DNA from: Hanstruepera marina
GTDB lineage: Bacteria; Bacteroidota; Bacteroidia; Flavobacteriales; Flavobacteriaceae
Length of the DNA stretch: 64,000 nt
Assembly (NCBI RefSeq): GCF_019880635.1
Contig: NZ_JAINVX010000006.1
Coordinates: forward strand, 1-64,000
Reading direction: 5' to 3'
This document shows positions 14,691-23,488 of this stretch, piece by piece. Made by a program: the position numbers and the translations under genes. Under the pieces are notes generated by a model that saw only the letters and a list, made by a program, of their open reading frames with translations, searched no databases and was not told where the DNA came from. Numbering within the stretch: the stretch's first letter is position 1; each line of letters starts with the position of its first letter.

Positions 14691-15919
14691 TTTCCTGCTT
14701 TTAAAGCATCTAACTTTGCTTGCGAATAGCCATTTCCGCCATTGGTGGACATGGCTTTTTCGTAGGCCTCAATAGCTTTGTCGGTTAGGTTTACAGCCGT
14801 ATAGTAATCACCTAACGAATCATAAACATTCGAACTGTTGGGATAATTTTTAACGTTCAGTTTAAAAAAAGCTTCCGACTTGTCGTTCATATTTTGACGT
14901 AAAAAAGCATAACCCAACTGATTGATAACATTTTCAGGTGGTAATAGTGTGTAGCCCATTTTTTGTGAGGCCTTTGCATAATGGTTTTCAAAAGCAGCTA
15001 TAATACGTTCCGTGGTTATGTCATCTTCCATAATTCGCGGAATAATCTCGCCCATATCATACCAGGAAAAAATATACCGTAAACCATCATAGGTACTAAT
15101 TAATGGAACACTGCCATGGGAATCATCATTATAATACTTGTAATCAAATGCCAGTTTGCTACTGCTATTGGGAACAACTTGAGTAGAAAATTCCAAGATA
15201 TCGCGAATGTGTTGCGTGGTGCCACTGGTATCTTGCATAACGGTTTTTACGTCCATACCTGGCGACATGGTATTGGCTACACCTACAAACACGGTTTCTG
15301 CACTGTAATCGTTACGGTTTAAAAGTATTTTGGATTTGTTGAGCAAATCAGAATTGGCCCACCATAAACTCGGGTCAATAGCAATATAGGCATTAAACAA
15401 GTCTGGATGATTTAAAAGGGTGTTTAATACGGTTAATCCGCCAAGCGAATGACCAATAAATAGGCGATAAGGTGTTGTAGGGTAAGTGTCATCAATGTAG
15501 GGCATAAGTTCATCCGATATAAACTTGATAAAGTCTTCGCCACCACCAGTAGTATTTAGAGCACCTATATTGCCATCAGTAACTGGTGTTAAGTCACGCA
15601 TACGGTTGGTGTTGGGAATACCAACTACTATCATTTTGGGCATAAGGGTATTGCCGTTTATAGAACTTAATTGCCGTATTATACCAACCACAGACGGAAA
15701 GTGTGCACTGCCATCCAACAAATACACAACGGGAAAACGCTCTCCAGAATTAGGCTCTGTATTGGGTACATGAACCCAAAGTCTACGGTCTTCGTTGAGT
15801 ATTTGAGATGAAATAGTATCTATCGTCCCAATATTAATTTTTCCATAATCTATATGTTGAGCAAAAGTAAATGGTACAAAAAACAGGAATAAAAGGGCAA
15901 TAGATAAACGGGATTTCAT
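14687..15919 (-). CDS. Secreted alpha/beta-hydrolase esterase with TPR tail
   Basis: The 410-residue protein has a signal peptide (ending PFTFAQ), an esterase-D/IroE-like hydrolase domain at about 25-290 and C-terminal tetratricopeptide-like helices (about 315-405, ending AYEKAMSTNGG). The nucleophile motif is GHSLGG with Ser in FIGHSLGGLTVL. A likely catalytic His is in NDDSHGSVP. Related enzymes cleave siderophore or acyl esters in the periplasm; the substrate here is unknown. It converges on the tonB gene with a 4-bp overlap of stop codons. Confidence 0.87.
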   Translation of the reverse strand: MKSRLSIALLFLFFVPFTFAQHIDYGKINIGTIDTISSQILNEDRRLWVHVPNTEPNSGERFPVVYLLDGSAHFPSVVGIIRQLSSINGNTLMPKMIVVGIPNTNRMRDLTPVTDGNIGALNTTGGGEDFIKFISDELMPYIDDTYPTTPYRLFIGHSLGGLTVLNTLLNHPDLFNAYIAIDPSLWWANSDLLNKSKILLNRNDYSAETVFVGVANTMSPGMDVKTVMQDTSGTTQHIRDILEFSTQVVPNSSSKLAFDYKYYNDDSHGSVPLISTYDGLRYIFSWYDMGEIIPRIMEDDITTERIIAAFENHYAKASQKMGYTLLPPENVINQLGYAFLRQNMNDKSEAFFKLNVKNYPNSSNVYDSLGDYYTAVNLTDKAIEAYEKAMSTNGGNGYSQAKLDALKAGN

Positions 15920-16124
15920 GGCTTAAGTGTTTTAACGAAGGCTTTCATAAACGATTTTATACCCTTAAAGTAAAGAAAATAAATGGCGAATAAGTTATAT
16001 TTAACATTTCGTCATAAAAAAATAACAGTTCGGTGTATTCCATTTTATTTCATTATAAATTGTGTAGATATTTGTCCTATAAATCAAAACGAACAGTTAC
16101 AACGCATTTTTAAAAACTCGAATT

Positions 16125-16748
16125 ATGAAAAAATTATTACCAATCGTATTTGCTCTAGTAGCACTATTAGTGCAGGGACAAACACCATTTGAAAAAGGAA
16201 TGCAAAAGGCCTTTACACTTTGGGAATCTGGCGATATGAATGCAGCCGAACAGCTTTTTGAACGTATAGCTAAAGCTGAAAAAGATCAATGGTTGCCCTA
16301 TTATTATGTAGCCCAAATTAATAGCTTAAAAAGTTGGGAAGAAAAAGATGCTAATGTGTTAAAGGCACAATTGGACAAGGCCCAAAGTTATATTGATCAA
16401 GCCAAGGCCATAAGCCCTAAAAACCCAGAGATTATGGTTATGCAAGCTCACATTTATACCAACTGGGTGGCTTACGATGGGGCAACCTATGGCATGAAAT
16501 ATGGCGGCATTGTTTCAGGAATTTATAGTGAAGCACATGCACTGGCTCCTAACAACCCGAGAGTGGTTTACAATAAAGCAGAATGGGAAATGGGAAGTGC
16601 GCGATACTTTGGTAAGGACACAGCTCCATATTGCAAGGACATCGAGAAATCCATTGAGCTTTTTGCTAACTTTAAGCCAGAATCACCATTTGCTCCAAAT
16701 TGGGGAAAAGAACGTGCTGAACAGGTATTGGCCGAATGTAAAAAATAA
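16125..16748 (+). CDS. Periplasmic TPR-type protein
   Basis: The 207-residue product has a signal peptide (MKKLLPIVFALVALLVQGQ). Helical repeats follow from about 25 to 150, consistent with tetratricopeptide repeats (FTLWESGDMNAAEQLFERIA, SYIDQAKAISPKNPEIMVMQ). No catalytic motif is seen. It lies 22 bp upstream of the histidine kinase gene and may be in its operon, perhaps as a scaffold. The 205 bases before it contain no clear gene. Confidence 0.8.
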   Translation: MKKLLPIVFALVALLVQGQTPFEKGMQKAFTLWESGDMNAAEQLFERIAKAEKDQWLPYYYVAQINSLKSWEEKDANVLKAQLDKAQSYIDQAKAISPKNPEIMVMQAHIYTNWVAYDGATYGMKYGGIVSGIYSEAHALAPNNPRVVYNKAEWEMGSARYFGKDTAPYCKDIEKSIELFANFKPESPFAPNWGKERAEQVLAECKK

Positions 16749-16770
16749 GCTTTAAATCAGATTGAACTCT

Positions 16771-18102
16771 ATGAACAAACATGTGAAAAATATCATTATT
16801 ACCTTCTTTATTGGAGTAGGTGTTTTTATAATTGGAAACGCTATTTCTGATGGTTTCGAATTTGAAAATACAACCGAGTTTTTCATTGAGTTTTTGTTTT
16901 ATCAATTGTATGCATTTGTCTTGGGGTATTCCAATATGTACTTCTTTGGGTATTTAGAGTCTATTAATTGGAAGAAGACCGACAGAATCAAACGCCTGGC
17001 AATAGGTATTATAGGTTCAGTATGTATCACTTTAACAGGGTTGTTTTTGCTTCGTATGGGAACCTCATTGTATTATTTTGGTAATACTTTTGAGCAGTTT
17101 TTGGAACATGAAACCTTTAAAGCTTATCAATTTGGACTATGGATTACCCTAAGCATAGTAATTGTATTTCACTTCATATACTTTTATAACAAGTATCAGC
17201 AAAACAAAATTAAGGAACAAAAGGTTATTGCTGGTACGGCTAGCGCCAAGTTTGATGCTTTGAAAAATCAATTGGATCCGCATTTTTTGTTTAACAGTTT
17301 AAATGTACTAACCAGCTTAATTGATGAGAATCCAGATAATGCACAACGATTTACTACGGCCTTATCCAAAGTATACCGATACGTGTTAGAGCAAAAAAAT
17401 AAGGATTTGGTTTCGGTTGATGAAGAATTGGATTTTGCCCGAACCTATATGATGCTCCTTAAAATGCGCTTTGAAGATAGTATCATTTTTGAAATACCCG
17501 AAAAAGCATCGAATCCTGAAAGTAAGGTGGTGCCTTTGTCCTTGCAATTATTACTGGAAAATGCCGTAAAACACAATACGGTAACATCTAATAAACCTTT
17601 ACACATAAAAATTTATGAAGACCAAGGCGATTTAATTGTGGAAAACAATTTTCAGCCTAAACAAATAGTAAAAAAAAGTAGTGGTGTTGGTTTAAGTAAT
17701 ATCATGCAACGTTATCAATTACTAACAAATAGAAAAGTAAACATCAATCAACAAGCAAACCGTTTTGCAGTAGCAATACCAATGCTTACAAAACAAATAT
17801 CAATTATGGAATCAAATTATTCAAACAGTAAAGAAGAGGCTTACTATAAAGCTAAAAAACGGGTAGAGGAAATAAAAGGCTTCTATGGCAACGTCATTTC
17901 TTTTATGGTAGTAATACCGTTTTTAATTTTTATCAATTACAGAACATCTTGGGATTTTCAATGGTTTTGGTTTCCGGTATTAGGTTGGGGAATGGGTATT
18001 GTGTTTCATGCTTTTGGTGTTTTTGGTTATGGCAGAAACTGGGAGGAGCGTAAAATTCAGGAAATTTTAGAGAAAGAAAATCAACGCAAAAATTGGAACT
18101 AA
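16771..18102 (+). CDS. LytS/YehU-type sensor histidine kinase with C-terminal 2TM domain
   Basis: The product has about 443 residues. Several N-terminal membrane segments (about 8-145) precede a His_kinase domain, with the phospho-acceptor motif LDPHFLFNSLNVLTSL and an ATP-binding part including LLENAVKHN and GVGLSNIMQR. Unusually, the C-terminal 90 residues form a 2TM domain (AKKRVEEIKGFYGNVISF, ending NWEERKIQEIL), as in the next two genes. The ATG at 16771 is chosen over an in-frame TTG. The stop overlaps the next start (TAATG). With the LytTR regulator at 18778 it forms a two-component system. Confidence 0.9.
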   Translation: MNKHVKNIIITFFIGVGVFIIGNAISDGFEFENTTEFFIEFLFYQLYAFVLGYSNMYFFGYLESINWKKTDRIKRLAIGIIGSVCITLTGLFLLRMGTSLYYFGNTFEQFLEHETFKAYQFGLWITLSIVIVFHFIYFYNKYQQNKIKEQKVIAGTASAKFDALKNQLDPHFLFNSLNVLTSLIDENPDNAQRFTTALSKVYRYVLEQKNKDLVSVDEELDFARTYMMLLKMRFEDSIIFEIPEKASNPESKVVPLSLQLLLENAVKHNTVTSNKPLHIKIYEDQGDLIVENNFQPKQIVKKSSGVGLSNIMQRYQLLTNRKVNINQQANRFAVAIPMLTKQISIMESNYSNSKEEAYYKAKKRVEEIKGFYGNVISFMVVIPFLIFINYRTSWDFQWFWFPVLGWGMGIVFHAFGVFGYGRNWEERKIQEILEKENQRKNWN

Positions 18103-18413
18103 TGGAATCCGCATTTGATGAACAAAAACGATTGGAACGTGCTAAAAAGCGCGTCAAGAAAATAAAAGGGTTTTACTCACACTTATTGGTGTATGTGGTG
18201 GTCAATACAATGATAGTCATTATCAATATCCAAAATTTAGGCCCAGGAGAGAGCTATTTTCAATATGAAAACTTTTTCACTCTATTCTTCTGGGGATTGG
18301 GACTAGCAGTGCATGGCCTTTCTGTTTTTCTGCCTAATTTTATATTAGGAAAGAATTGGGAGGAACGCAAGATTAAAGAGATTATGGACCGCGACAAAAA
18401 ACACTGGAATTAA
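18102..18413 (+). CDS. 2TM domain protein
   Basis: The roughly 103-residue protein consists of a single 2TM domain: AKKRVKKIKGFYSHLLVYVV, a second membrane segment, and the closing motif NWEERKIKEIM. It is a near-copy of the tail of the histidine kinase and of the following gene. The start ATG overlaps the kinase stop codon by one base, so it is translated with the kinase. It probably sits in the inner membrane as a partner or modulator of the kinase; no enzyme motif is present. Confidence 0.85.
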   Translation: MESAFDEQKRLERAKKRVKKIKGFYSHLLVYVVVNTMIVIINIQNLGPGESYFQYENFFTLFFWGLGLAVHGLSVFLPNFILGKNWEERKIKEIMDRDKKHWN

Positions 18414-18415
18414 TT

Positions 18416-18745
18416 ATGGAACAGGATCTGTATAAACCATACCATCTGGATAAAGCAGAAAGACGGGTAAAAGAAATAAAAAGCTTTTATGTACATGTGT
18501 TTATTTATCTGGTTTCCAATCTGGTTTGGATAATGATTTTACTGTATTACAATGAAATGTCCAGTTATACCCAATATGGCTTTTGGGGAAAGGGTTACGG
18601 ACAGGTCCCTATGGCTGTTCTTTGGGGAGTTGGTATACTGATACACTGGTTTTTAGTGTTTGGTAAAAATATATCGTTTTCAAAAAAATGGGAAAGCCGA
18701 AAGATCAAACAACTCCTTGATAAGGAAAATCAGTACTGGGAATAG
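18416..18745 (+). CDS. 2TM domain protein
   Basis: The 109-residue protein has the same plan as its neighbour: AERRVKEIKSFYVHVFIYLV, a middle loop, a second membrane helix (VLWGVGILIHWFLVF) and the closing KWESRKIKQLL. It starts three bases after the previous stop. Three 2TM modules in a row, one of them fused to a kinase, indicate local duplication. The role in signalling is inferred from position only. Confidence 0.85.
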   Translation: MEQDLYKPYHLDKAERRVKEIKSFYVHVFIYLVSNLVWIMILLYYNEMSSYTQYGFWGKGYGQVPMAVLWGVGILIHWFLVFGKNISFSKKWESRKIKQLLDKENQYWE

Positions 18746-18777
18746 TTTAAAACCAATTTAAAGTTAACTTAAAAGTA

Positions 18778-19533
18778 ATGAACGTAATAATAATAGAAGA
18801 CGAAAAACCATCGGCTAGACGCTTGCAGCGTATGTTGGATAAATTGGATATTCAGGCCAAAACCCTGTTGCATTCTGTTGAAGAGTCTATTGAATGGTTT
18901 GAAAACAACCAGCATCCCGATTTAATATTTTTAGACATTCAGTTAAGCGATGGACTGTCGTTCGAAATCTTTGAATCTGTTGCCATTAAATCAGCCATTA
19001 TTTTTACAACAGCTTATGATGAATACGCCTTACAGGCTTTTAAATTGAACAGTATAGATTATTTATTAAAACCTATTGACGAAAACGAACTTGAAAAAGC
19101 AATACATCAATACCGCGAAAACTTTCCGGTTAATAAACAGGTAACTTTAGATTTTAGCGATATTAAAAATTTATTGGTCAATCCCATTGAGCGTGAGTAT
19201 AAAAAACGGTTTTCAGTAAAAATAGGTCAGCATTTAAAGCTGGTGAATATTGATGATATTGAATGTTTTTACAGTGAAAACAAAGGAACATATTTGCATA
19301 CAGTCGATGGTAGAAATTACCTTATAGACCATACTTTAGAACAGTTGGAAGAGGAGTTGGAACCACAAACGTTTTTTAGAATAAGCCGTAAGTTTTTTGT
19401 TAACATTAATGCCATTCAAGATATAATAAGCTATACCAACTCCAGATTACAAATCAAACTGAAATCATTCGATGAGCAAGAGGTAATTGTTGCACGAGAA
19501 CGTGTAAAGGATTTTAAAAACTGGTTGGAATAA
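18778..19533 (+). CDS. LytTR response regulator
   Basis: The 251-residue protein has an N-terminal receiver domain (MNVIIIEDEKPSARRL; phosphorylated Asp in DLIFLDIQLSDG; Lys in LLKPID). Its C-terminal LytTR DNA-binding domain covers about 145-250 (RFSVKIGQHLKLVNIDDIEC, then FFRISRKFFVNINAI). It is 32 bp downstream of the 2TM genes and is the cognate regulator of the kinase at 16771. Targets are unknown. Confidence 0.95.
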   Translation: MNVIIIEDEKPSARRLQRMLDKLDIQAKTLLHSVEESIEWFENNQHPDLIFLDIQLSDGLSFEIFESVAIKSAIIFTTAYDEYALQAFKLNSIDYLLKPIDENELEKAIHQYRENFPVNKQVTLDFSDIKNLLVNPIEREYKKRFSVKIGQHLKLVNIDDIECFYSENKGTYLHTVDGRNYLIDHTLEQLEEELEPQTFFRISRKFFVNINAIQDIISYTNSRLQIKLKSFDEQEVIVARERVKDFKNWLE

Positions 19534-19539
19534 ACAGTA

Positions 19540-20712
19540 TTACTCTTCTATACGATTATCATCAAATGCTGATGGTAATAACTTAGGAATAAACTTAATA
19601 ACAATGGGGAGTAATAAAGCGCCACCTGGCAACAAAAAAATAGCGAGGCTAGGTATAGATTTAAATATATCGAGTAATTGGTCGTTAACTTTTTTTTGCT
19701 CGTCTTCGGTTAAATCCCGAATTGTAGACTTGGTCAAGAGTTTCATAAGCTCTTTACTTTCACGTAACTCCCTCTGCAAGCGCTTACTATTTCTAGAAAT
19801 TAATTTAGTAACCATTTTACTAGAGTTGTCGTAAAAAGTCTTTACAATGTTTTTAGAGCTTAATAGCGCTATTTTATCTTTATGCTTGGCGTAAAAGACA
19901 TTTATAGATTCCATGGCAGCTAAAACTTTCTTGTTGTCCAATTGTAAATCGTTGCCCAATTGTTTTAGAAATTTTTTCTCGTCCTTATCAATAACCGAAT
20001 CACCCCAAGTGGCCATACAGGCTATATCAATTATGTAATACGATTCTTCTGGTGTTTTAATATTAGCAATGGCTTCAGTATAGCTTATTTTATGGATATG
20101 TTGGTAGCGTAAGGATTGTTCAAATAGGTTGATTAAGCTGTGGTCATAGTCACTTTTTTCAACTTTGGCATTTAGGGCCTCCATGACAATGGTTTCAATT
20201 GAAGACTCAAAATTCTGAATATAGGATTCAGAAATTTCATTGCGTTCCAAGAATGTTTTATAAGCTAATATATCGGTAAACAATAAAGCATTGGTGATAA
20301 AGTAGTTAAAGCTTTTGTCTATAATGTTGTCATCAATCTGTATGCGTTTATGAATAATTTTTTCCAATAAACCATTGGACTTCTTTTCTCCGAGTAATTC
20401 AGAAAAAAAAGTGGTTTTATGGGCATTAATATGAGTGTAAAAGTCAATAACACTATGCGTAAAGTCGTGTTTGCTGCCTGAAATATGGTGCGTATAATAA
20501 AATGCTATTAGGAAATTTATTTTGCAAATTTCTTCATTGGTAAAATCGTCATTCTTAATCAAGTTCCCAATAACCATAATATTGCTACCATATATAAAAC
20601 CACTAGACCTTAAGGCTTCGTAAAATGGAATACCTGCAATGCTATTCACTTGTTCTAGTAGTGCAGTGTCTTTAAGTAGTTTTTTTATCCAACCATTTGC
20701 CGATGGATTCAT
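19540..20712 (-). CDS. LETM1-related protein
   Basis: The 390-residue protein has no signal peptide. The C-terminal about 80 residues (ELMKLLTKSTIRDLTEDEQ followed by a hydrophobic stretch with LPGGALLLPIVIKF) match the LETM1 ribosome-binding-like segment. The middle (about 225-280, DIACMATWGDSVIDKDEKKF) resembles a TerB-like helical domain. Flavobacterial relatives are annotated as LETM1-related biofilm-associated proteins; the cellular role is not established. It converges on the response regulator gene. Confidence 0.78.
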   Translation of the reverse strand: MNPSANGWIKKLLKDTALLEQVNSIAGIPFYEALRSSGFIYGSNIMVIGNLIKNDDFTNEEICKINFLIAFYYTHHISGSKHDFTHSVIDFYTHINAHKTTFFSELLGEKKSNGLLEKIIHKRIQIDDNIIDKSFNYFITNALLFTDILAYKTFLERNEISESYIQNFESSIETIVMEALNAKVEKSDYDHSLINLFEQSLRYQHIHKISYTEAIANIKTPEESYYIIDIACMATWGDSVIDKDEKKFLKQLGNDLQLDNKKVLAAMESINVFYAKHKDKIALLSSKNIVKTFYDNSSKMVTKLISRNSKRLQRELRESKELMKLLTKSTIRDLTEDEQKKVNDQLLDIFKSIPSLAIFLLPGGALLLPIVIKFIPKLLPSAFDDNRIEE

Positions 20713-20859
20713 ACTCTGATTTTTATGAGGTAAAGATAATTTTTATATCCATAAGAAAAAGAGTTTTTGTCGTTAACAAAACTTTAACAAAACCACTACG
20801 GTTGTTTTTCCGTAGGTAGGTGTGAGAGTCAAAAATTAATTAACAAAAACCTCAAAATT

Positions 20860-21507
20860 ATGAGAAACATGAAAATTTATGTAGGAATCGGAATTATTGC
20901 CATAACCGGTTTCCTATTAGTAGCAGCCGATCACATTGATGCGCCTGCAGTATCTGGTGGTACAAGCGATATCACCGACTTTTACGCCTTTCAGGCTGAA
21001 GATACCGATAATGTGGTATTTGTGGCCAATCTTCAAGGGTTATTGGCACCGGGAGCAACCGACAATGCTGCCTTTGATGAAAATGTACTTATTGAATTCA
21101 ACATTGATACCAATCAGGATAATGTTGAAGATTTGGTTATTCAAGCCATACCAAGAGATGGTAAAATGTACTTTTTTGGACCAGCGGCTCCTAACACAAC
21201 GGGATTAAACAGTACAATACTAACAAGCGCAACACAATCAAGTGTTGATATTTCTACAAGAATGACACCTGTTACAGAGGAAAATGCTGGTATGAAATTT
21301 TTTGCTGGGCCTCGCGATGATCCTTTCTTTATGGATTTTGCTCAATACAGTGATATTATAGCCGGAAACGCTTCAGGATTTGATAATCCAGGTAGCGATA
21401 CATTTGCGGGTAGCAATGTGTTATCGGTGGTTGTTGAAGTACCTAAATCCATGGTTGGCGGTTCAGGAACCGTAAATACTTGGGTAGAATCGAAAAGAAA
21501 ACAATAA
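20860..21507 (+). CDS. DUF4331 family secreted protein
   Basis: The 215-residue product has a signal peptide or anchor (KIYVGIGIIAITGFLLVAA). The family signature DHIDAPAVSG is followed by SDITDFYAFQAEDTDNVVF. The family is common in Bacteroidota and its biochemical role is unknown. It begins a cluster with a second DUF4331 protein, a TPR lipoprotein and a TonB-dependent receptor, which suggests substrate capture at the cell surface. Confidence 0.88.
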   Translation: MRNMKIYVGIGIIAITGFLLVAADHIDAPAVSGGTSDITDFYAFQAEDTDNVVFVANLQGLLAPGATDNAAFDENVLIEFNIDTNQDNVEDLVIQAIPRDGKMYFFGPAAPNTTGLNSTILTSATQSSVDISTRMTPVTEENAGMKFFAGPRDDPFFMDFAQYSDIIAGNASGFDNPGSDTFAGSNVLSVVVEVPKSMVGGSGTVNTWVESKRKQ

Positions 21508-21527
21508 TAACCTTAAAGACTTAGATT

Positions 21528-22103
21528 ATGAAAATTTTGAATATAAAAAGCACATTAATTCTAATAGTAATTTCAGCATTAAGCTTTAATTGCTCGAGTG
21601 ATGACGATTATACACCACCAAATACTGGAGGAGGAAACAATGAACCTGATTTTTCAGGAGTGTATGCCCAACAAGACCAAATGGGTAGACCAGCAGTAAA
21701 TACGGTATTTGTATCCAGCGATAGTAAAAATATGTTTAATACTACAATTCCATCAGAGCAAAATGCGGATTTCCAAAATATGTTTCAAACCAATTTAGAG
21801 GCTTTAAGTCCAGCTTTTGCAAACCCTGGAGATATGAACGCCCTTGGACAGGATGCCGCGGCATTCACAACATTATTGGCTACAGATGTGCTGAATTTAT
21901 CTTTAGACGGAACAACAACATTTTATGATGGGACCAATGTACTTACAGGTCGTGCTTTGGCAGACGATGTAATTACAGTTGAGTTACTATTAATTTTTGG
22001 AGGTGAAGACTTTAGCGAAAACCCAACGTTGTCCAATGATAACGTTGATGCTAACGATAAACCGTTCTTAACCTCGTTTCCCTACCTAGCAGCCCCTTGG
22101 TAG
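21528..22103 (+). CDS. DUF4331-like lipoprotein
   Basis: The 191-residue product has a lipoprotein signal (ALSFNCSSDDD). After a Gly/Asn linker it carries the later part of the DUF4331 fold (QMGRPAVNTVFV, then DVLNLSLDGTTTFYDG, LTGRALADDVI). It starts 20 bp after the first DUF4331 gene, and the two may represent one domain split into two chains. A terminator follows. Confidence 0.85.
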   Translation: MKILNIKSTLILIVISALSFNCSSDDDYTPPNTGGGNNEPDFSGVYAQQDQMGRPAVNTVFVSSDSKNMFNTTIPSEQNADFQNMFQTNLEALSPAFANPGDMNALGQDAAAFTTLLATDVLNLSLDGTTTFYDGTNVLTGRALADDVITVELLLIFGGEDFSENPTLSNDNVDANDKPFLTSFPYLAAPW

Positions 22104-22111
22104 GAGTATGT

Positions 22112-22149
22112 AATCAGAGCATACGTTTCTGTGTGCTCTGATTTTTTTT
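22112..22149 (+). terminator. Intrinsic terminator
   Basis: The stem AATCAGAGCATAC / GTGTGCTCTGATT with a six-base loop is followed by a run of T. It closes the DUF4331 pair, though some readthrough into the TPR and receptor genes is possible. Confidence 0.85.
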
Positions 22150-22168
22150 CACTAATAAAAACCACAAT

Positions 22169-23467
22169 ATGATGACATTAACAACAAACCATATAGTCGT
22201 ATTAATCTGTTTTATTTTTCTAATGGGTTGTAACAATAACCCCAAGAAAATTACAGATGTCAATACTTACAATACATACCTTGAATTAGTCGAGAATGAT
22301 GCGCTGCAAATGGCAAAAAGTGACTTACAATTTTGGAAAAAAAAGCTAGAAAAAGAACCTAAACAGTTTCCTTACCTGGCCAAAATTGCAGCATGTCATT
22401 CTCAATTATTTAATGATACTGGTGAAATAGTCCATCTGATTCATGCTGAAAAAGCCTTAATTCAAGTTAACGAGCGTACAAATTATAACCATGCAGGTTA
22501 TTTACGATCATTGGCAAGGAATTATATTTCACAGCACCGTTTTAAAGAAGCGTTAGAACTTTTAAATAATGCAGAATTAAATGGTGAAAATATTGCAGCA
22601 ACATATAAAATGTTATTTGATGTACAATTGGAATTAGGAAATGATGTTGCTGCCAAAACCTATTTGGAGCGCATTAAGGATTTTAGTGATTTTGATTATC
22701 TAATTCGTCTGTCTAAATGGAGCGATCATAATGGAAATCTCGATGCAGCCATAAAATACATGGAGAAAGCTACAGCTATAGCAGAGTCTTCAAATATTGG
22801 TACCACAAAGCAATGGGCCTATACCAATTTGGCAGATTTTTACGGACATGCTGGAGAGATTAAAAAGTCCTACAAGCATTACTTAAAGGCATTGGAATTA
22901 AATGCTAACGATGCTTATGCTAAAAAAGGGATTGCTTGGATAGTCTATTCCCATGAGCGTAACCCTGAAGAAGCCCTACGTATTTTGAATACAATAACTG
23001 AAAATTACAGCGTACCTGACTTGTATTTGTTAAAAGCAGAAATAGCTGAATTTTTAGATGAAAATAAAGATAAACGCAATAACGTGAGAGCCTATCAAAA
23101 CTTGGTTTCAAATAATCTTTATGGCGATATGTACAATGCTTATAACATTGAATTATATGTAAACGAACAAGAAACCCTTGATAAGGCAATCGAATTGGCG
23201 AAAAAAGAAATTGAAAATAGACCTACAGCTCAATCTTATGATTTGCTGGCATGGAGTTATTACAAAAAAGGAGATGTTAAAAAGGCGTTAAGCATTATGG
23301 AGAATTTCGTTGTGGGTTATACTTTTGAGCCACCTGTCATGTATCATTTAGCTATTATTTATAAAGCCAATGGTTTGGACAGTAAAGCACTTGATGTCAA
23401 AAAGGAATTGGAAACCTGCATTTATGAATTGGGACCGGTTATGGAACGCGAAATCAAAAGAATTTAA
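22169..23467 (+). CDS. TPR lipoprotein
   Basis: The 432-residue product has a lipoprotein signal (IFLMGCNNN) and tetratricopeptide-type helical repeats from about 85 to 410 (QWAYTNLADFYGHAGEIKKS, AQSYDLLAWSYYKKGDVKKA). It lies between the DUF4331 genes and the receptor, and starts 22 bp before the receptor gene. It is probably an envelope scaffold of the uptake system; no catalytic motif is visible. Confidence 0.85.
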   Translation: MMTLTTNHIVVLICFIFLMGCNNNPKKITDVNTYNTYLELVENDALQMAKSDLQFWKKKLEKEPKQFPYLAKIAACHSQLFNDTGEIVHLIHAEKALIQVNERTNYNHAGYLRSLARNYISQHRFKEALELLNNAELNGENIAATYKMLFDVQLELGNDVAAKTYLERIKDFSDFDYLIRLSKWSDHNGNLDAAIKYMEKATAIAESSNIGTTKQWAYTNLADFYGHAGEIKKSYKHYLKALELNANDAYAKKGIAWIVYSHERNPEEALRILNTITENYSVPDLYLLKAEIAEFLDENKDKRNNVRAYQNLVSNNLYGDMYNAYNIELYVNEQETLDKAIELAKKEIENRPTAQSYDLLAWSYYKKGDVKKALSIMENFVVGYTFEPPVMYHLAIIYKANGLDSKALDVKKELETCIYELGPVMEREIKRI

Positions 23468-23488
23468 CCAACGGATTAACTAAAAAAC

